Source: Paenibacillus_G elgii_A
GTDB taxonomy: Bacteria; Bacillota; Bacilli; Paenibacillales; NBRC-103111
Length of the DNA stretch: 64,000 bases
Direction: 5' to 3'
NCBI GenBank assembly: GCA_042219835.1
Contig: JBHJMN010000014.1
Coordinates: 58,204-122,203, forward strand
The notes under the pieces were generated by a model, which did not search any database, had not been told where the DNA came from, and saw only the letters and a list, made by a program, of their open reading frames with translations. The position numbers were made by a program, and so were the translations under genes. Positions within the stretch are counted from its first letter, which is position 1. Each line of letters begins with the position of its first letter. Below are positions 7,896 through 16,788 of this stretch, piece after piece.

Positions 7896-9074
7896 TTACT
7901 TGTAATCGACGTTCGACGTGTATGTATTCACGGCGTTCCATAGCAGGAACTCTTCAATGCCGTTATCTTTCAGCGCACGCACTTGATCTTCGATCTCTTT
8001 TTTGCCGTAACGAATGTGACCGGGTACCCATGTGGCGGTGAAGTCTTGAATCCAAGGCCGGACGACCGGCTTCAAGGCTTGAAGCGGATCGAGCTTCTTG
8101 GCGGTATCCTTCATGGCTCCATTGATCGTTACGTAGGGCGCGGCATCCGGCACCTTGGCGCCGTACCAACCGTTCGAATAATGGCTCGGGTAAATCATCG
8201 GGCTGATGACGTCGACGTTCTGGGATATTTTCTGGAAATCCTGGCCGATGCCTTCGGCGGCCGGTACGGATGCGGCATAACCGAAGATGTCAACCGATAC
8301 CCGAACGCCCAAGGGGGTGAGCTGCTCACGCGCATACTTCACGAATTCGGCAACAGCTTCGATACGGGAACGCTCGTCTTTATCGTACTTCAGCGTATCG
8401 GCCCGCTTCTCGAAGCCTTCCGGGAACCGGACGTAATCGAACTGGATTTCCTTGAAGCCTGCCTTGGCCGCTTCTTTCGCAATCGCGATATTGTAGTCCC
8501 ATACTTCTTTCTTGTACGGATTCACGAAGCTTTCCGGCGGATTTTTGCCATTGCCCCAGATGGAGCCGTCCGGATTTACAAAAGACAGATCAGGCCGTTT
8601 TTTTGCCAGTACCGTGTCTTTGAAGACGACGATGCGGGCAATCGGGTATACCTGGTGCTCCTGTAGCGTACTCATCAGCTTCGGCATGTCGGGAATGATT
8701 TTTTGCGTCGTCTCCATCGCGTTCAGTTCCGGGTTGCCGGTATTGTACGTTATGTACCCCCAGTCGTCCTTCAGGTCGATGACCATCGAATTCAACTCGG
8801 TGTCGTCCATTAGCTTCAGCAGCGTGTTCATACGCGAGCCGCCTGCGCTGTGCGCCGTGACGTAAATGCCTTTGACCTTCGGCGCATCCTTCTGCGGGTC
8901 TTTCTTGTCCACCGGAGTCAGCCGGTCGAACAGATTCCCGCCGGGGGAAGGCTGCTGGGCGACGGCGGTTTTGGAGTCGATCGAAGCTTGGGCCACTTGC
9001 TCGAACGTCGCATCGGGATGATCGGCGCTGACGCCCCCCCAGGCCATGAGGAACGCAGCCAATAAAAGTTCCAT
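7896..9074 (-). CDS. secreted putative glycoside hydrolase-like protein (DUF4015), 392 aa
   Basis: ATG at 9074 with AAGGAGAG upstream. The short hydrophobic N-terminus MELLLAAFLMAWGGVSA is a likely signal peptide. KVKGIYVTAHSAGG opens a TIM-barrel-like domain of the DUF4015 family. EIQFDYVRFPEGF near residue 220 and VSVDIFGYAAS near 260 are family hallmarks, and PMIYPSHYSNGWYG follows. The family is distantly related to glycosidases. The acidic residues in FDYVRFPE and SVDIFG are candidate catalytic groups. The substrate is unknown. Confidence 0.85.
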   Translation of the reverse strand: MELLLAAFLMAWGGVSADHPDATFEQVAQASIDSKTAVAQQPSPGGNLFDRLTPVDKKDPQKDAPKVKGIYVTAHSAGGSRMNTLLKLMDDTELNSMVIDLKDDWGYITYNTGNPELNAMETTQKIIPDMPKLMSTLQEHQVYPIARIVVFKDTVLAKKRPDLSFVNPDGSIWGNGKNPPESFVNPYKKEVWDYNIAIAKEAAKAGFKEIQFDYVRFPEGFEKRADTLKYDKDERSRIEAVAEFVKYAREQLTPLGVRVSVDIFGYAASVPAAEGIGQDFQKISQNVDVISPMIYPSHYSNGWYGAKVPDAAPYVTINGAMKDTAKKLDPLQALKPVVRPWIQDFTATWVPGHIRYGKKEIEDQVRALKDNGIEEFLLWNAVNTYTSNVDYK

Positions 9075-9290
9075 GGATCAGTCTCTCCTTGCTAGTTTGA
9101 TATCTATCATTATAATAAAAGAGTCGGCAATCCGATAGAGAACTCTGATAGATTTTAAACGACACTGCCGGGGATTCGGTTGGAGGCTGGATCAAGGATG
9201 AATGGGGCGGCTCGACCAAGATATACCATGGGGGCGGGGATGGCTTGTATCGCAGCGGTGCTGCTGCTCGGCACGCATGCGTATTACCGC

Positions 9291-9325
9291 AAAAAAACCA
9301 TCCGGCCTGATGGGACGGATGGTTT
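9291..9325 (-). terminator. terminator of tatA
   Basis: On the minus strand AAACCATCCG pairs with CGGATGGTTT, followed by a seven-T run. Confidence 0.85.
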
Positions 9326-9338
9326 CGTTGTAATGGAA

Positions 9339-9587
9339 TTATTTATTCGTTGTCGGCTGAACGGGTTCGCTTACGGACGAAGCTGCAGGAGCCGCCAATT
9401 CTTTCTTCGGCGCTTCGGGTTCCGGAGGATTATCGTCGGAACGGCCGCCGTTGCCTGAAGTTGCATCTTTAAATTCGCGGAACATTTTGCCGAAACCGCG
9501 TCCGAGCTCCGGAAGCTTGTTCGGTCCGAACAAAAGCAAAGCGACGAGAGCGATCAAAATGATGTGCCAAGGGGAAAAGGCTCCCAT
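9339..9587 (-). CDS. tatA: Sec-independent translocase TatA/E family protein, 82 aa
   Basis: ATG 9587 is chosen because GGAGGTG lies 9 nt upstream and the protein then starts MGAFSPWHIILIALVALLLF, a typical TatA membrane helix. The hinge FGPNKLPELGRGFGKMFREF follows, then an amphipathic helix and an acidic, proline-rich tail. TatA forms the pore of the twin-arginine translocon in the cytoplasmic membrane. No tatC is adjacent, so the partner must be elsewhere. Confidence 0.92.
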   Translation of the reverse strand: MGAFSPWHIILIALVALLLFGPNKLPELGRGFGKMFREFKDATSGNGGRSDDNPPEPEAPKKELAAPAASSVSEPVQPTTNK

Positions 9588-9738
9588 AGTTAAGTACACC
9601 TCCGAAATGGTATGATCTAAGCATACCATTTATTTAATTGTACTATAACACATTCTTGTTACAAAAAGACAACGTTTTTAGGACAATCCTTAAAAATTTT
9701 GCGGGTTGCAGCTGCCTTCCGAAAGAAAGGCATAAAAC

Positions 9739-9786
9739 AAGACCGCTCTTCCTGCCACCGCAGCGGGCGGTCGAAGAGCGGTCTTA
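9739..9786 (-). terminator. terminator downstream of the small gene at 9811
   Basis: AAGACCGCTCTTC and GAAGAGCGGTCTT form a 13-bp stem. On the minus strand it is followed by GTTTTATG. Confidence 0.7.
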
Positions 9787-9810
9787 ACCTTGTTATGGCG
9801 CTTTACTCAG

Positions 9811-10005
9811 TTAATGAAGGAAGGCGTCCTTTTGATGTTCCGAAATGCTGTATTGAATAATTTCCATGGCATCCTCTGTTTCGAGAGCTTCCAGCCCGTT
9901 GCGCAGCACGATCTCCGATTCGAGCTCGCGCTTCTTAAGGAATGGATACAACTCTGGCGTCAGTCTCATGACAATGGTTGCCAATTTTACGGTTTCCACA
10001 AGCAT
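9811..10005 (-). CDS. small hypothetical protein, about 64 aa
   Basis: The frame reads MLVETVKLATIVMRLTPELY, then FLKKRELESEIVLRNGLEALETEDAMEII. GGGAAGGG lies just upstream; its distance suits a GTG at 9999 slightly better than ATG 10005. The product is acidic and helical with no known motif. It has its own terminator. I do not recognise the family. Confidence 0.5.
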   Translation of the reverse strand: MLVETVKLATIVMRLTPELYPFLKKRELESEIVLRNGLEALETEDAMEIIQYSISEHQKDAFLH

Positions 10006-10135
10006 CACCCTTCCCGTCATCTGTTGTTTAGAGATCAGGACTTACGAGTAATTCAGGTTAAGCCTTGGAAATACGGTATGAAATTACCCTTCCAGTATAG
10101 CATATTTTTGAAGTTCTATGTACCGGGAATTTTGC

Positions 10136-10990
10136 TTAATTGCCGGGTTCGCTCCGGTCTGAGCGGCGGAACAAACCCATGACGCCTACGGTCTCGGTGA
10201 TGTTGACGAAAGCCTGCGGATCCCATTGGCGCACCAGGCTTTGCAGCTCGTTCAATTCGTAACGTGTCGTCACCGTCATCAGCATATGCTGCGACTCCTT
10301 CGTATATGCTCCTTCGGTATCGATGACCGTGACGCCGCGCTTGAGCTTCTGCATTTTCTTCAGGAGCAAATCCTTTTTCTTGGTAATGATGAAGACGGTT
10401 ACTTTTAAGTGCCGGATATGAATCGTATCGATGATTTTACCTGTTATGAACATGGACAACATGGAGTACAAGGCCAGGTCCCAATTGTTTTTAAAAAAGC
10501 CGAGCGCTACGATGACAATGCCGTTCAGACCGAACAGAAAAGTGCCGAGCGAAAAATCCCGCTTGCGCGTGAGGATGGAACCGATAATGTCAAAACCGCC
10601 GGTCGACCCGCCCGCCCGCATCGAAATGCCGGTTCCGATCCCGACCAGCACGCCCCCGGCAACGGAAGACATAATTAAATCTTTGCTGGCGGTCGTCAAA
10701 GGGATCAGCTGCATGAACCAAGTGGTCAATACAACCGAGACGACGCTCAGAATAATGAATTTGCGCCCGAGCGTCAGCAGCCCCCAAATCAGCAGCGGCG
10801 CATTAAAGATAAGAAACAAGAGTGAAATGTTCCAATCCGTAAAATAACCGACCAGCATGGATACGCCGGAAATGCCGCCGCTGAGCAATTGATGGGGAAT
10901 CAAGAACAGGTTGAAGCTCGATGCGATCAGAGCCGAGCCGAGAATGTTGGCGACGAAAGAACCGATCCAGGAACGTTGAAACTGAAACAT
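10136..10990 (-). CDS. YitT family membrane protein (DUF161 plus DUF2179), 284 aa
   Basis: ATG 10990 with GGGAGGTC upstream. About five to six membrane helices fill residues 10-185, including LIPHQLLSGGISGVSMLVGY and the glycine-rich SMRAGGSTGGFDIIGSIL typical of YitT/YxkD proteins. A cytosolic DUF2179 domain follows (TVFIITKKKDLLLKKMQKL, then GVTVIDTEGAYTKESQHMLM). The biochemical role is not established. It is transcribed alone, with a short untranslated leader. Confidence 0.88.
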   Translation of the reverse strand: MFQFQRSWIGSFVANILGSALIASSFNLFLIPHQLLSGGISGVSMLVGYFTDWNISLLFLIFNAPLLIWGLLTLGRKFIILSVVSVVLTTWFMQLIPLTTASKDLIMSSVAGGVLVGIGTGISMRAGGSTGGFDIIGSILTRKRDFSLGTFLFGLNGIVIVALGFFKNNWDLALYSMLSMFITGKIIDTIHIRHLKVTVFIITKKKDLLLKKMQKLKRGVTVIDTEGAYTKESQHMLMTVTTRYELNELQSLVRQWDPQAFVNITETVGVMGLFRRSDRSEPGN

Positions 10991-11056
10991 GAATGACCTC
11001 CCGCATGCTTTTAGTATGAAGCGTTTTTACGGTTTTGAACCCCGAAAGCTTAAAAG

Positions 11057-11090
11057 AGCCAAGCTTCCCTTGGTTTAGGGAAAGCTTGGC
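11057..11090 (-). terminator. terminator of the DUF4178-DUF4247 operon
   Basis: GCCAAGCTT and AAGCTTGGC arms with CCC/GGG extension close a loop just after the stop codon. CTTTT follows on the minus strand. Confidence 0.8.
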
Positions 11091-11094
11091 GGTC

Positions 11095-11868
11095 TTATTT
11101 GCGCTTGAACGATCCGGAGCGCGAGCTGGTGCTCGGTTTCGAGGAACCGGAGGAAGGCGTCTTATATGTCGGTTTGGAGCCGTCGCTTTTTCTGGCCGAA
11201 TCCCCTACGGTCGGTTTGCTATTCGACGGCGTTGTGGTCTGCGGATTCGACGGCGTGGTTGTTTGTGAATTTGACGGTGTCGTGGTAAAGCTTCCCTTGC
11301 GGCCGGACGTCGAAGGCTGCGGCTTGTTCGTCGAGTTTGTCGACCCCGTATAACCCGCCGATCCTGGATAAGGGGTGGACTGATACTTGCCGTAATCGTT
11401 ATAACGCTTGCTCGACGTGTACCCCTTGTAATCGGAGTCCGAACCGCGGCTGTTGTTGAACCATCCGCCTCCGAACAGGGATTGTAGCAGCGTTGCCGCA
11501 ACATAACCCTGCAGGAACGAGGAATTGTAGTTTTCTTTGGCGTATTGGATGGAGTCGACCTCAACCAAGGTGTTTCCTTCGGTATTTATGTCCTTCTGCA
11601 CGTTAATGATTTTATTATCGTAGACGAGGAACATCCGTTCTTCCGAATCTTTGCTCATTTCGGTCGGCTTTTCCTTGTCCGCAATTTCTTTGGCGACGGT
11701 TGGCACGTTTTTTCCGGCGACGGAATAAATTTTGGCCGTACTCTTTCCTTGCCCTTGAACGTCGATTAACGAATAGTTGTCTTTAACATAGTTGCCGGCG
11801 TCGCCGCAGGCGGCCAGCAACGTGAATACCAGCAGGATGGCAATCCATTTGGACAACTTGTTGATCAT
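11095..11868 (-). CDS. DUF4247 lipoprotein, 257 aa
   Basis: ATG 11868 with GGAGGTG upstream. The N-terminus KLSKWIAILLVFTLLAACGD is a lipoprotein signal with lipobox LAAC, so the protein is anchored outside the membrane. The DUF4247-like core spans about residues 25-150. The rest is a low-complexity Ser/Thr/Pro/Lys tail with three TTTPSN(S/P)Q/K units near residues 195-215, probably a flexible wall-spanning linker. It follows the DUF4178 gene by 61 nt, so the two are likely one operon. The function is unknown. Confidence 0.8.
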   Translation of the reverse strand: MINKLSKWIAILLVFTLLAACGDAGNYVKDNYSLIDVQGQGKSTAKIYSVAGKNVPTVAKEIADKEKPTEMSKDSEERMFLVYDNKIINVQKDINTEGNTLVEVDSIQYAKENYNSSFLQGYVAATLLQSLFGGGWFNNSRGSDSDYKGYTSSKRYNDYGKYQSTPYPGSAGYTGSTNSTNKPQPSTSGRKGSFTTTPSNSQTTTPSNPQTTTPSNSKPTVGDSARKSDGSKPTYKTPSSGSSKPSTSSRSGSFKRK

Positions 11869-11929
11869 GCGGCGGTCACCTCCGTTTCAAGCTGTTTAAG
11901 AACCCGATTATGGAAATGAAGACTGGCGG

Positions 11930-12463
11930 TCATCGGGAGCCTTTCATAAATTTAATTTGTCCCGACGGCGTCGGGGTGCCCTCCATAGCGACATATTTCC
12001 CGTCCTGCCATTGCAGGAAGAAATAGCGGTTTTCCGAACCGAAATAACGCCAGAACATGACCTCGTCTCCTGCGCGGAAATCGGTGTTGCCCTCGACTCG
12101 CACCGTATCCGTGCGGTTATGCTCCATATGGTACGTAACTTCGCCGCCGACGTCGAGTACGGACGGCACGTCGTTCGGATCGTCAAGCGAGCCTTCCACG
12201 AATTCGCATAAAAAACATTCGTACGTGCGCCCTTTTTCCACAAGCAGACATGATATATGCTTGCCGTTTTGCAGATAATATGCAAAGCGGTGCGGCGCAA
12301 AGCCGCGGTCAAAATAAACGGCCTTGCCAGATACAACATATTCTTCAAGGTCTACGTTAAGAATATCGCCGACCATCGTTTCCTCCAGCGGGTTCGATGG
12401 CTTCACTTCCGGCTCCGGATTGTTGCTCTTAAGGATTGAACCGACTCTTTTCCATATGGACAT
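11930..12463 (-). CDS. DUF4178 domain protein, 177 aa
   Basis: ATG 12463 with AAGGAGCG upstream is preferred over a longer open frame. The protein starts MSIWKRVGSILKSN. VGDILNVDLEEYVVSGKAVY near residue 35 is a DUF4178-type beta-rich opening, followed by FFLQWQDGKYVAMEG near the end. In Bacillales these genes often sit with DUF4247 and DUF350 genes. Here only the DUF4247 partner is present. No enzymatic residues can be named. Confidence 0.75.
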   Translation of the reverse strand: MSIWKRVGSILKSNNPEPEVKPSNPLEETMVGDILNVDLEEYVVSGKAVYFDRGFAPHRFAYYLQNGKHISCLLVEKGRTYECFLCEFVEGSLDDPNDVPSVLDVGGEVTYHMEHNRTDTVRVEGNTDFRAGDEVMFWRYFGSENRYFFLQWQDGKYVAMEGTPTPSGQIKFMKGSR

Positions 12464-12720
12464 GGTATTTCGCTCCTTTTCAGAATCGACGAGTATATTT
12501 ATTATATACGATATTCGGCGATTTTGGGTTTCAAGTTTGAACAATTCTGGAATATGGCTGCAGGGTATGCTATACTACTAAAGATATTCTTAAGTACGGC
12601 CTTGACTGTTCATTTTGACACGGCTTGGAAGGTGTTTCATGAAGAGATTAAAAATAGAAGATAGGAGCGCACTTAAGGGTATAGACAAAAGAACCCTAGA
12701 ACAAAGGAGATTGAAATCAT

Positions 12721-14307
12721 TTGAAAACTTTCAGTGAATTCGGCTTAGAGCCAAAGGTACTTCGCGCAATTACGGAAATGGGCTTCGAGGAGTCGACACC
12801 GATCCAGGAAAAAGCCATTCCGGTAGCGATGGAGGGACGCGACCTTATCGGCCAAGCGCAAACAGGAACGGGGAAAACCGCGGCATTCGGCATTCCGCTC
12901 ATCAACAAAATCGACATTAAAGAAGAGCGTATCGTTGCTTTGATTATGTGCCCTACACGTGAATTGGCAATCCAGGTAGCGGAAGAGATCGAGAAGCTGG
13001 GACGCTTCAAGGGCATTCGCTCCCTGCCGATTTACGGCGGTCAAGATATCGTAAAGCAAATTCGCGCGCTGCGTAAAAAACCGCAAATCATCATCGGCAC
13101 GCCGGGCCGTCTGCTCGATCACATCAACCGTAAAACGATTAAGCTGGACGATGTGCAAACCGTCATTTTGGACGAGGCTGACGAAATGCTTGACATGGGC
13201 TTCATGGATGACATCCAATCGATCCTGAAGCTTGTACCGGATGAACGTCAAACGATGCTGTTCTCGGCGACGATGCCGATCAACATTCAGAAGCTGGCTC
13301 AGCAGTTTTTGACCAACCCGGAGCATGTCTCCGTTATTCCGAAGCAAGTCAGCGCGCCGCTGATCGACCAATCCTACATCGAGCTTCACGAACGCCAGAA
13401 ATTCGAAGCGCTCTGCCGTTTGATCGACATGGAAGCGCCGGATCTTGCGATCATCTTCGGCCGGACGAAACGCCGGGTCGACGAGCTCTCCGAAGCATTG
13501 CAGAAGCGAGGCTATACTGCAGAAGGTCTGCACGGCGACTTGTCCCAAAATCAGCGTGACAACGTGATGCGCAAGTTCCGCGACGGAAGCATCGACGTAC
13601 TCGTTGCAACCGACGTAGCCGCACGCGGCTTGGACGTATCGGGCGTTACCCACGTCATCAACTTCGACCTGCCGCAGGACCCGGAAAGCTACGTGCACCG
13701 GATCGGCCGTACCGGCCGTGCGGGCAAGGAAGGCGCAGCTTATACGTTTGTTACGCCGCGCGAGATCGACCATCTGCACTTTATCGAGAAAATCACGCGT
13801 CACAAAATTTCCCGCAAGCCGATGCCGAGCTTGGCGGAAGCCATCGAAGGCAAGCAAAAAATGACGGCTGAGCGCGTGCTGGAAGCAATGCAAAGCGACG
13901 ACCACAATCAATATAAAGGTCTTGCGATTTCCCTGCTCGAGCAGCACGATTCCGTGCATCTACTGGCTGCGGCGTTCAAGCTGCTTACCGGCGAGAAGAA
14001 AGACATCGAAATCGAGTTGACGCCGGAAGATCCGATCCGTGCGAAGAAAAGAAGACCGGACATCCGCAGCAACGGACGCAGACCGTCGGGCTCTTACGGC
14101 ACGGCTGGCGGCGCCCGCCGCAACGATCGTCCTTACGGCGGCGACCGCGGCGGCTATCGTGGCGGAGATCGCAACCGTCGCGACGGCGGCGGATACCGTG
14201 ACGGCGGACGCGACCGCGACCGTGATTACCGCGGCCGTTCGGACCGCGACAATCGCGGAGGGTACTCTCGTTCCTCCAACCGCTCGAACGAAGAAACACT
14301 CGTATAA
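12721..14307 (+). CDS. cshA: DEAD-box ATP-dependent RNA helicase, CshA type, 528 aa
   Basis: TTG start, with AAAGGAGATTG upstream. All core motifs are present in order: Q motif FEESTPIQEKAIP, Walker A AQTGTGKT, PTRELAIQ, TPGRLLDH, DEADEMLDMGF, SATMP, HGDLSQNQRD, ATDVAARGLDV and HRIGRTGRAG. Residues after about 430 form a basic Arg/Gly/Asp/Tyr-rich RGG-like tail. CshA proteins unwind RNA in ribosome assembly and mRNA decay. The 175-nt leader upstream carries no gene. A terminator follows directly. Confidence 0.93.
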   Translation: MKTFSEFGLEPKVLRAITEMGFEESTPIQEKAIPVAMEGRDLIGQAQTGTGKTAAFGIPLINKIDIKEERIVALIMCPTRELAIQVAEEIEKLGRFKGIRSLPIYGGQDIVKQIRALRKKPQIIIGTPGRLLDHINRKTIKLDDVQTVILDEADEMLDMGFMDDIQSILKLVPDERQTMLFSATMPINIQKLAQQFLTNPEHVSVIPKQVSAPLIDQSYIELHERQKFEALCRLIDMEAPDLAIIFGRTKRRVDELSEALQKRGYTAEGLHGDLSQNQRDNVMRKFRDGSIDVLVATDVAARGLDVSGVTHVINFDLPQDPESYVHRIGRTGRAGKEGAAYTFVTPREIDHLHFIEKITRHKISRKPMPSLAEAIEGKQKMTAERVLEAMQSDDHNQYKGLAISLLEQHDSVHLLAAAFKLLTGEKKDIEIELTPEDPIRAKKRRPDIRSNGRRPSGSYGTAGGARRNDRPYGGDRGGYRGGDRNRRDGGGYRDGGRDRDRDYRGRSDRDNRGGYSRSSNRSNEETLV

Positions 14308-14311
14308 TAAA

Positions 14312-14355
14312 CAAGAAGCAAGCCCGCCAACTTTGGCGGGCTTGCTTCTTGTTTT
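14312..14355 (+). terminator. terminator of cshA
   Basis: A near-perfect hairpin of ACAAGAAGCAAGCCCGCCA with its complement, ending in CTTGTTTT. Confidence 0.92.
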
Positions 14356-14422
14356 GTGGAAAGAAAAAAGGCAGACCATGTACGAACTCACACATGCCTA
14401 CCATTTCCTATTTAACGCGCGA

Positions 14423-14518
14423 TTAGATAAATAAGCTGCGGCTAACGATGACCAGCAGAATAAACAGAACCAAAATAACAGCAATGGAAGTCCCAAATCC
14501 TCCTCCGAAACCACCCAT
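14423..14518 (-). CDS. YjcZ family sporulation peptide, 31 aa
   Basis: ATG 14518, with AAGGAGG 9 nt upstream. The peptide begins MGGFGGGFGTSIAVILVLFI and ends SRSLFI, which is the tiny glycine-rich plus single-helix pattern of Bacillaceae YjcZ/YhfQ-type sporulation membrane peptides. It points to a spore former. Its exact role is unknown. Confidence 0.85.
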   Translation of the reverse strand: MGGFGGGFGTSIAVILVLFILLVIVSRSLFI

Positions 14519-14730
14519 AGTGACCAGCCTCCTTCCAGTATTTTACCACCAGAAACAGCGTTATTCTGACGAATAACGGTTCTCATGTGCAAGTAGAGCT
14601 CCTCGGCATCCGGGGGCTAATTGCGGTTGGTACTCTAGCATATGCTCTTTGCAGCATTATGTATGGACGGCTACCTAGATGGAATGAAATAGGCTATAAT
14701 AAAGCATATAGATGAAGGAGGGCATAGGAT

Positions 14731-15522
14731 TTGGAATTTCGAGGAATCATGGGTGGGTTTTACCGTATTTCCGAATGGATCATGAGACTATCGGTTATCA
14801 ACGTACTGTGGGTCATATGTGCCATTCCTTTCTTTTTCTTGGGGCTCGTTTTTTTGAAGTCCCAAACGGCCGATCAAGCATTACTAACTCTTTTTTTGAT
14901 GGCCGTTGTTGCGCCATTCACCATCTTTCCGTCGACGACGGCGATGTTCTGCGTCGCTCGCAAGTGGTTGATCGGGGAAGAGGATGTGCCGCTGTTCAAG
15001 ACGTTTTTCCGCGGCTACAAGGATAACTTTGTCCAAAGCTTGCTTGGCGGTCTGATTTATGTTATTCTCGGCGTTATTTTGTATACGAATTTCCAATTTT
15101 ATGGAAATCAAACGGGAGTCTTTGGCATTTTGCGATTTCTGGTGCTATCGCTCACCGTGCTATTGATTATTTCGTTGTTCCATTTCTTCTCGATCCTTTC
15201 GCACCTGCACATGAAGATTTTGCAAATCGTCAAAAATGCGATGTTAATTACGATCGGCAATCCCGTGCGGTCACTTACGATGATCATATTGAACGGAATC
15301 GTCCTGTACATCAGTTTTAGCGTGTTTACGTTCCTGATTCCTTTTTTTATGGGCAGCTTGATCGCAGTCGTATCGTTTTGGCACTTTCACCTGATCTTCG
15401 GAAAGCTGCAGGAGAAGCAGCAGCAGTTGGCTGAAAAAGAAGCGGAACAGCAGCGCCTGCAGACGGAAAATACCGATGATCCGGCGGCGGCCGAAGCGGA
15501 CCGCAAGCCGGACAAACCGTAA
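14731..15522 (+). CDS. YesL family (DUF624) membrane protein, 263 aa
   Basis: TTG start at 14731 with GAAGGAGGG upstream. Five to six membrane helices are visible, with FRISEWIMRLSVINVLWVI-type opening (here FYRISEWIMRLSVINVLW) and FTIFPSTTAMFCVARKWL near residue 65, both DUF624 hallmarks. The C-terminus after residue 220 is a Gln/Glu-rich coiled segment (KLQEKQQQLAEKEAEQQRLQ). YesL genes often lie beside carbohydrate transport genes, but none is here. TATAAT at 14694-14699 may be its -10 box. The role is unknown. Confidence 0.85.
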   Translation: MEFRGIMGGFYRISEWIMRLSVINVLWVICAIPFFFLGLVFLKSQTADQALLTLFLMAVVAPFTIFPSTTAMFCVARKWLIGEEDVPLFKTFFRGYKDNFVQSLLGGLIYVILGVILYTNFQFYGNQTGVFGILRFLVLSLTVLLIISLFHFFSILSHLHMKILQIVKNAMLITIGNPVRSLTMIILNGIVLYISFSVFTFLIPFFMGSLIAVVSFWHFHLIFGKLQEKQQQLAEKEAEQQRLQTENTDDPAAAEADRKPDKP

Positions 15523-15559
15523 TTTTCCCCCGGTTCCAACAAGAAGAGCGGCGAAAAGG

Positions 15560-15588
15560 TTTACTTTCGCCATGGAGTGGACTATAAT
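15560..15588 (+). promoter_or_regulatory. promoter of 6S RNA
   Basis: TTTACT at 15560-15565 and TATAAT at 15583-15588 with a 17-nt spacer. The start is predicted near 15595. Confidence 0.6.
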
Positions 15589-15594
15589 AGGAAT

Positions 15595-15786
15595 ACAACA
15601 AAATCCTGCGATGTGCGTTTCGGTTTTACAGTTGTTTTGAACCAATGACTGTTTCTTGGGAGACCTACATTGAATCGCGGCTGTCATGCCCTCGAAAAGG
15701 GACTTCAAAACCGATTCTGCGGACACCCACCTGCGAGAGCGGGTTTGAAACACGAAATCGGACGGCATATGCGGGTTTTTTTGTTG
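15595..15786 (+). ncRNA. ssrS: 6S RNA
   Basis: The stretch holds the paired bulge landmarks of Firmicute 6S RNA: CTTGGGAGACCT on the 5' side and TTCTGCGGACACCCACCTGC on the 3' side. The closing stem pairs CCTGCGATGTGC with GGCATATGCGGG. It ends in GCGGGTTTTTTT. 6S RNA binds the housekeeping RNA polymerase and tunes transcription in stationary phase. The ends are estimates from the promoter and the T-run. The call rests on memory of the consensus, so a covariance search is the proper test. Confidence 0.8.
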
Positions 15787-15830
15787 CGTTAAAATGTTAG
15801 CGTTCACAATAAAAGAGAGGGATGTTGGAG

Positions 15831-16487
15831 ATGAAGCTCTTTATCGACACAGCCAATGTGGAAGAAATCCGCAAAGCACATGAACTCGGCGTTATCGCTG
15901 GTGTTACGACAAACCCGTCGCTCATTGCCAAGGAAGGAAAAGATTTCTTCGATACGGTGAAGGAAATCATCTCGATCGTCGGAAACCTGCCGATCAGTGC
16001 CGAGGTGATCAGCCTTGAAGCTGACGAGATGGTGGAACAGGGTAAAAAACTGGCCGCTCTTGGTGACGGTATTGTCGTCAAAGTTCCTATGACGGAAGAA
16101 GGACTGAAAGCGACGAAACGTTTCAGCGAGATGGGCATCAAAACGAACGTGACGCTTATCTTCAGTTCGACGCAAGCATTGCTTGCCGCACGGGCTGGAG
16201 CTACGTACGTCTCCCCATTTGTCGGACGACTTGACGATATTAACCAGATCGGAATGAGTTTGATTAAGGAAATCAGCCAAATGCTCAAGGTACATAACAT
16301 CGGTTCCGAAATTATTACGGCAAGCGTACGCACGACGACCCACGTCATTGACGCGGCCCTCCTCGGAGCGGATATTGCGACCGTTCCATATAAAGTGATT
16401 CAACAAATGATCAAGCACCCGTTAACGGATGCGGGTATCGAACGCTTCCTGAAAGACTGGGAAGGCGCCAACCAAAGCGCATTCTAA
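15831..16487 (+). CDS. fsa: fructose-6-phosphate aldolase / transaldolase-like (Fsa/TalC), 218 aa
   Basis: ATG 15831 with AGAGAGGG at suitable spacing; another in-frame ATG lies at 15822. The protein begins MKLFIDTANVEEIRKAHELG. VTTNPSLIAKEG, the Schiff-base lysine region in DGIVVKVPMTEEGLKA near residue 85 and NVTLIFSSTQALLAARAGA follow, then VSPFVGRLDD. Length fits the short (about 215-220 aa) class. The reaction is either dihydroxyacetone plus glyceraldehyde 3-phosphate aldol chemistry or transaldolase; sequence alone does not settle which. Confidence 0.9.
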   Translation: MKLFIDTANVEEIRKAHELGVIAGVTTNPSLIAKEGKDFFDTVKEIISIVGNLPISAEVISLEADEMVEQGKKLAALGDGIVVKVPMTEEGLKATKRFSEMGIKTNVTLIFSSTQALLAARAGATYVSPFVGRLDDINQIGMSLIKEISQMLKVHNIGSEIITASVRTTTHVIDAALLGADIATVPYKVIQQMIKHPLTDAGIERFLKDWEGANQSAF

Positions 16488-16526
16488 AAACCAAGCGGGA
16501 CGGGACAACCTATTTTCGTCAAACGT

Positions 16527-16579
16527 AAAACAACAGGGCCTGCGCTGCGGCATATGCGGCGGCAGGTCCTGTTGTTTAT
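16527..16579 (+). terminator. terminator of fsa
   Basis: AAAACAACAGG and CCTGTTGTTT arms with an inner GCCTGC/GCAGGT stem. Confidence 0.8.
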
Positions 16580-16788
16580 CTTCGCCTGTGGTCGCAAACT
16601 TGTCCGCGATTTGAATCATAGACTGGCTTCCATGGTAATATACTGGTAACAAGGGAATCGCAGAAATCAATTTTGTACAAAATATGAACAGTTTTATTCG
16701 TTAGCTCTTTCTCTTCCCTGCAAACAATGATATGATAAAAGATAGTGTTAACCCGAATAGATTGTCACTTCATTGAGGAGGGAAGGCT

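Noticed and set aside
9180..9458. Plus-strand frame with a membrane-helix-like N-terminus upstream of the tatA terminator
   Set aside because: Its 3' half runs through the tatA terminator and antisense to tatA, and its start lacks a convincing ribosome-binding site.
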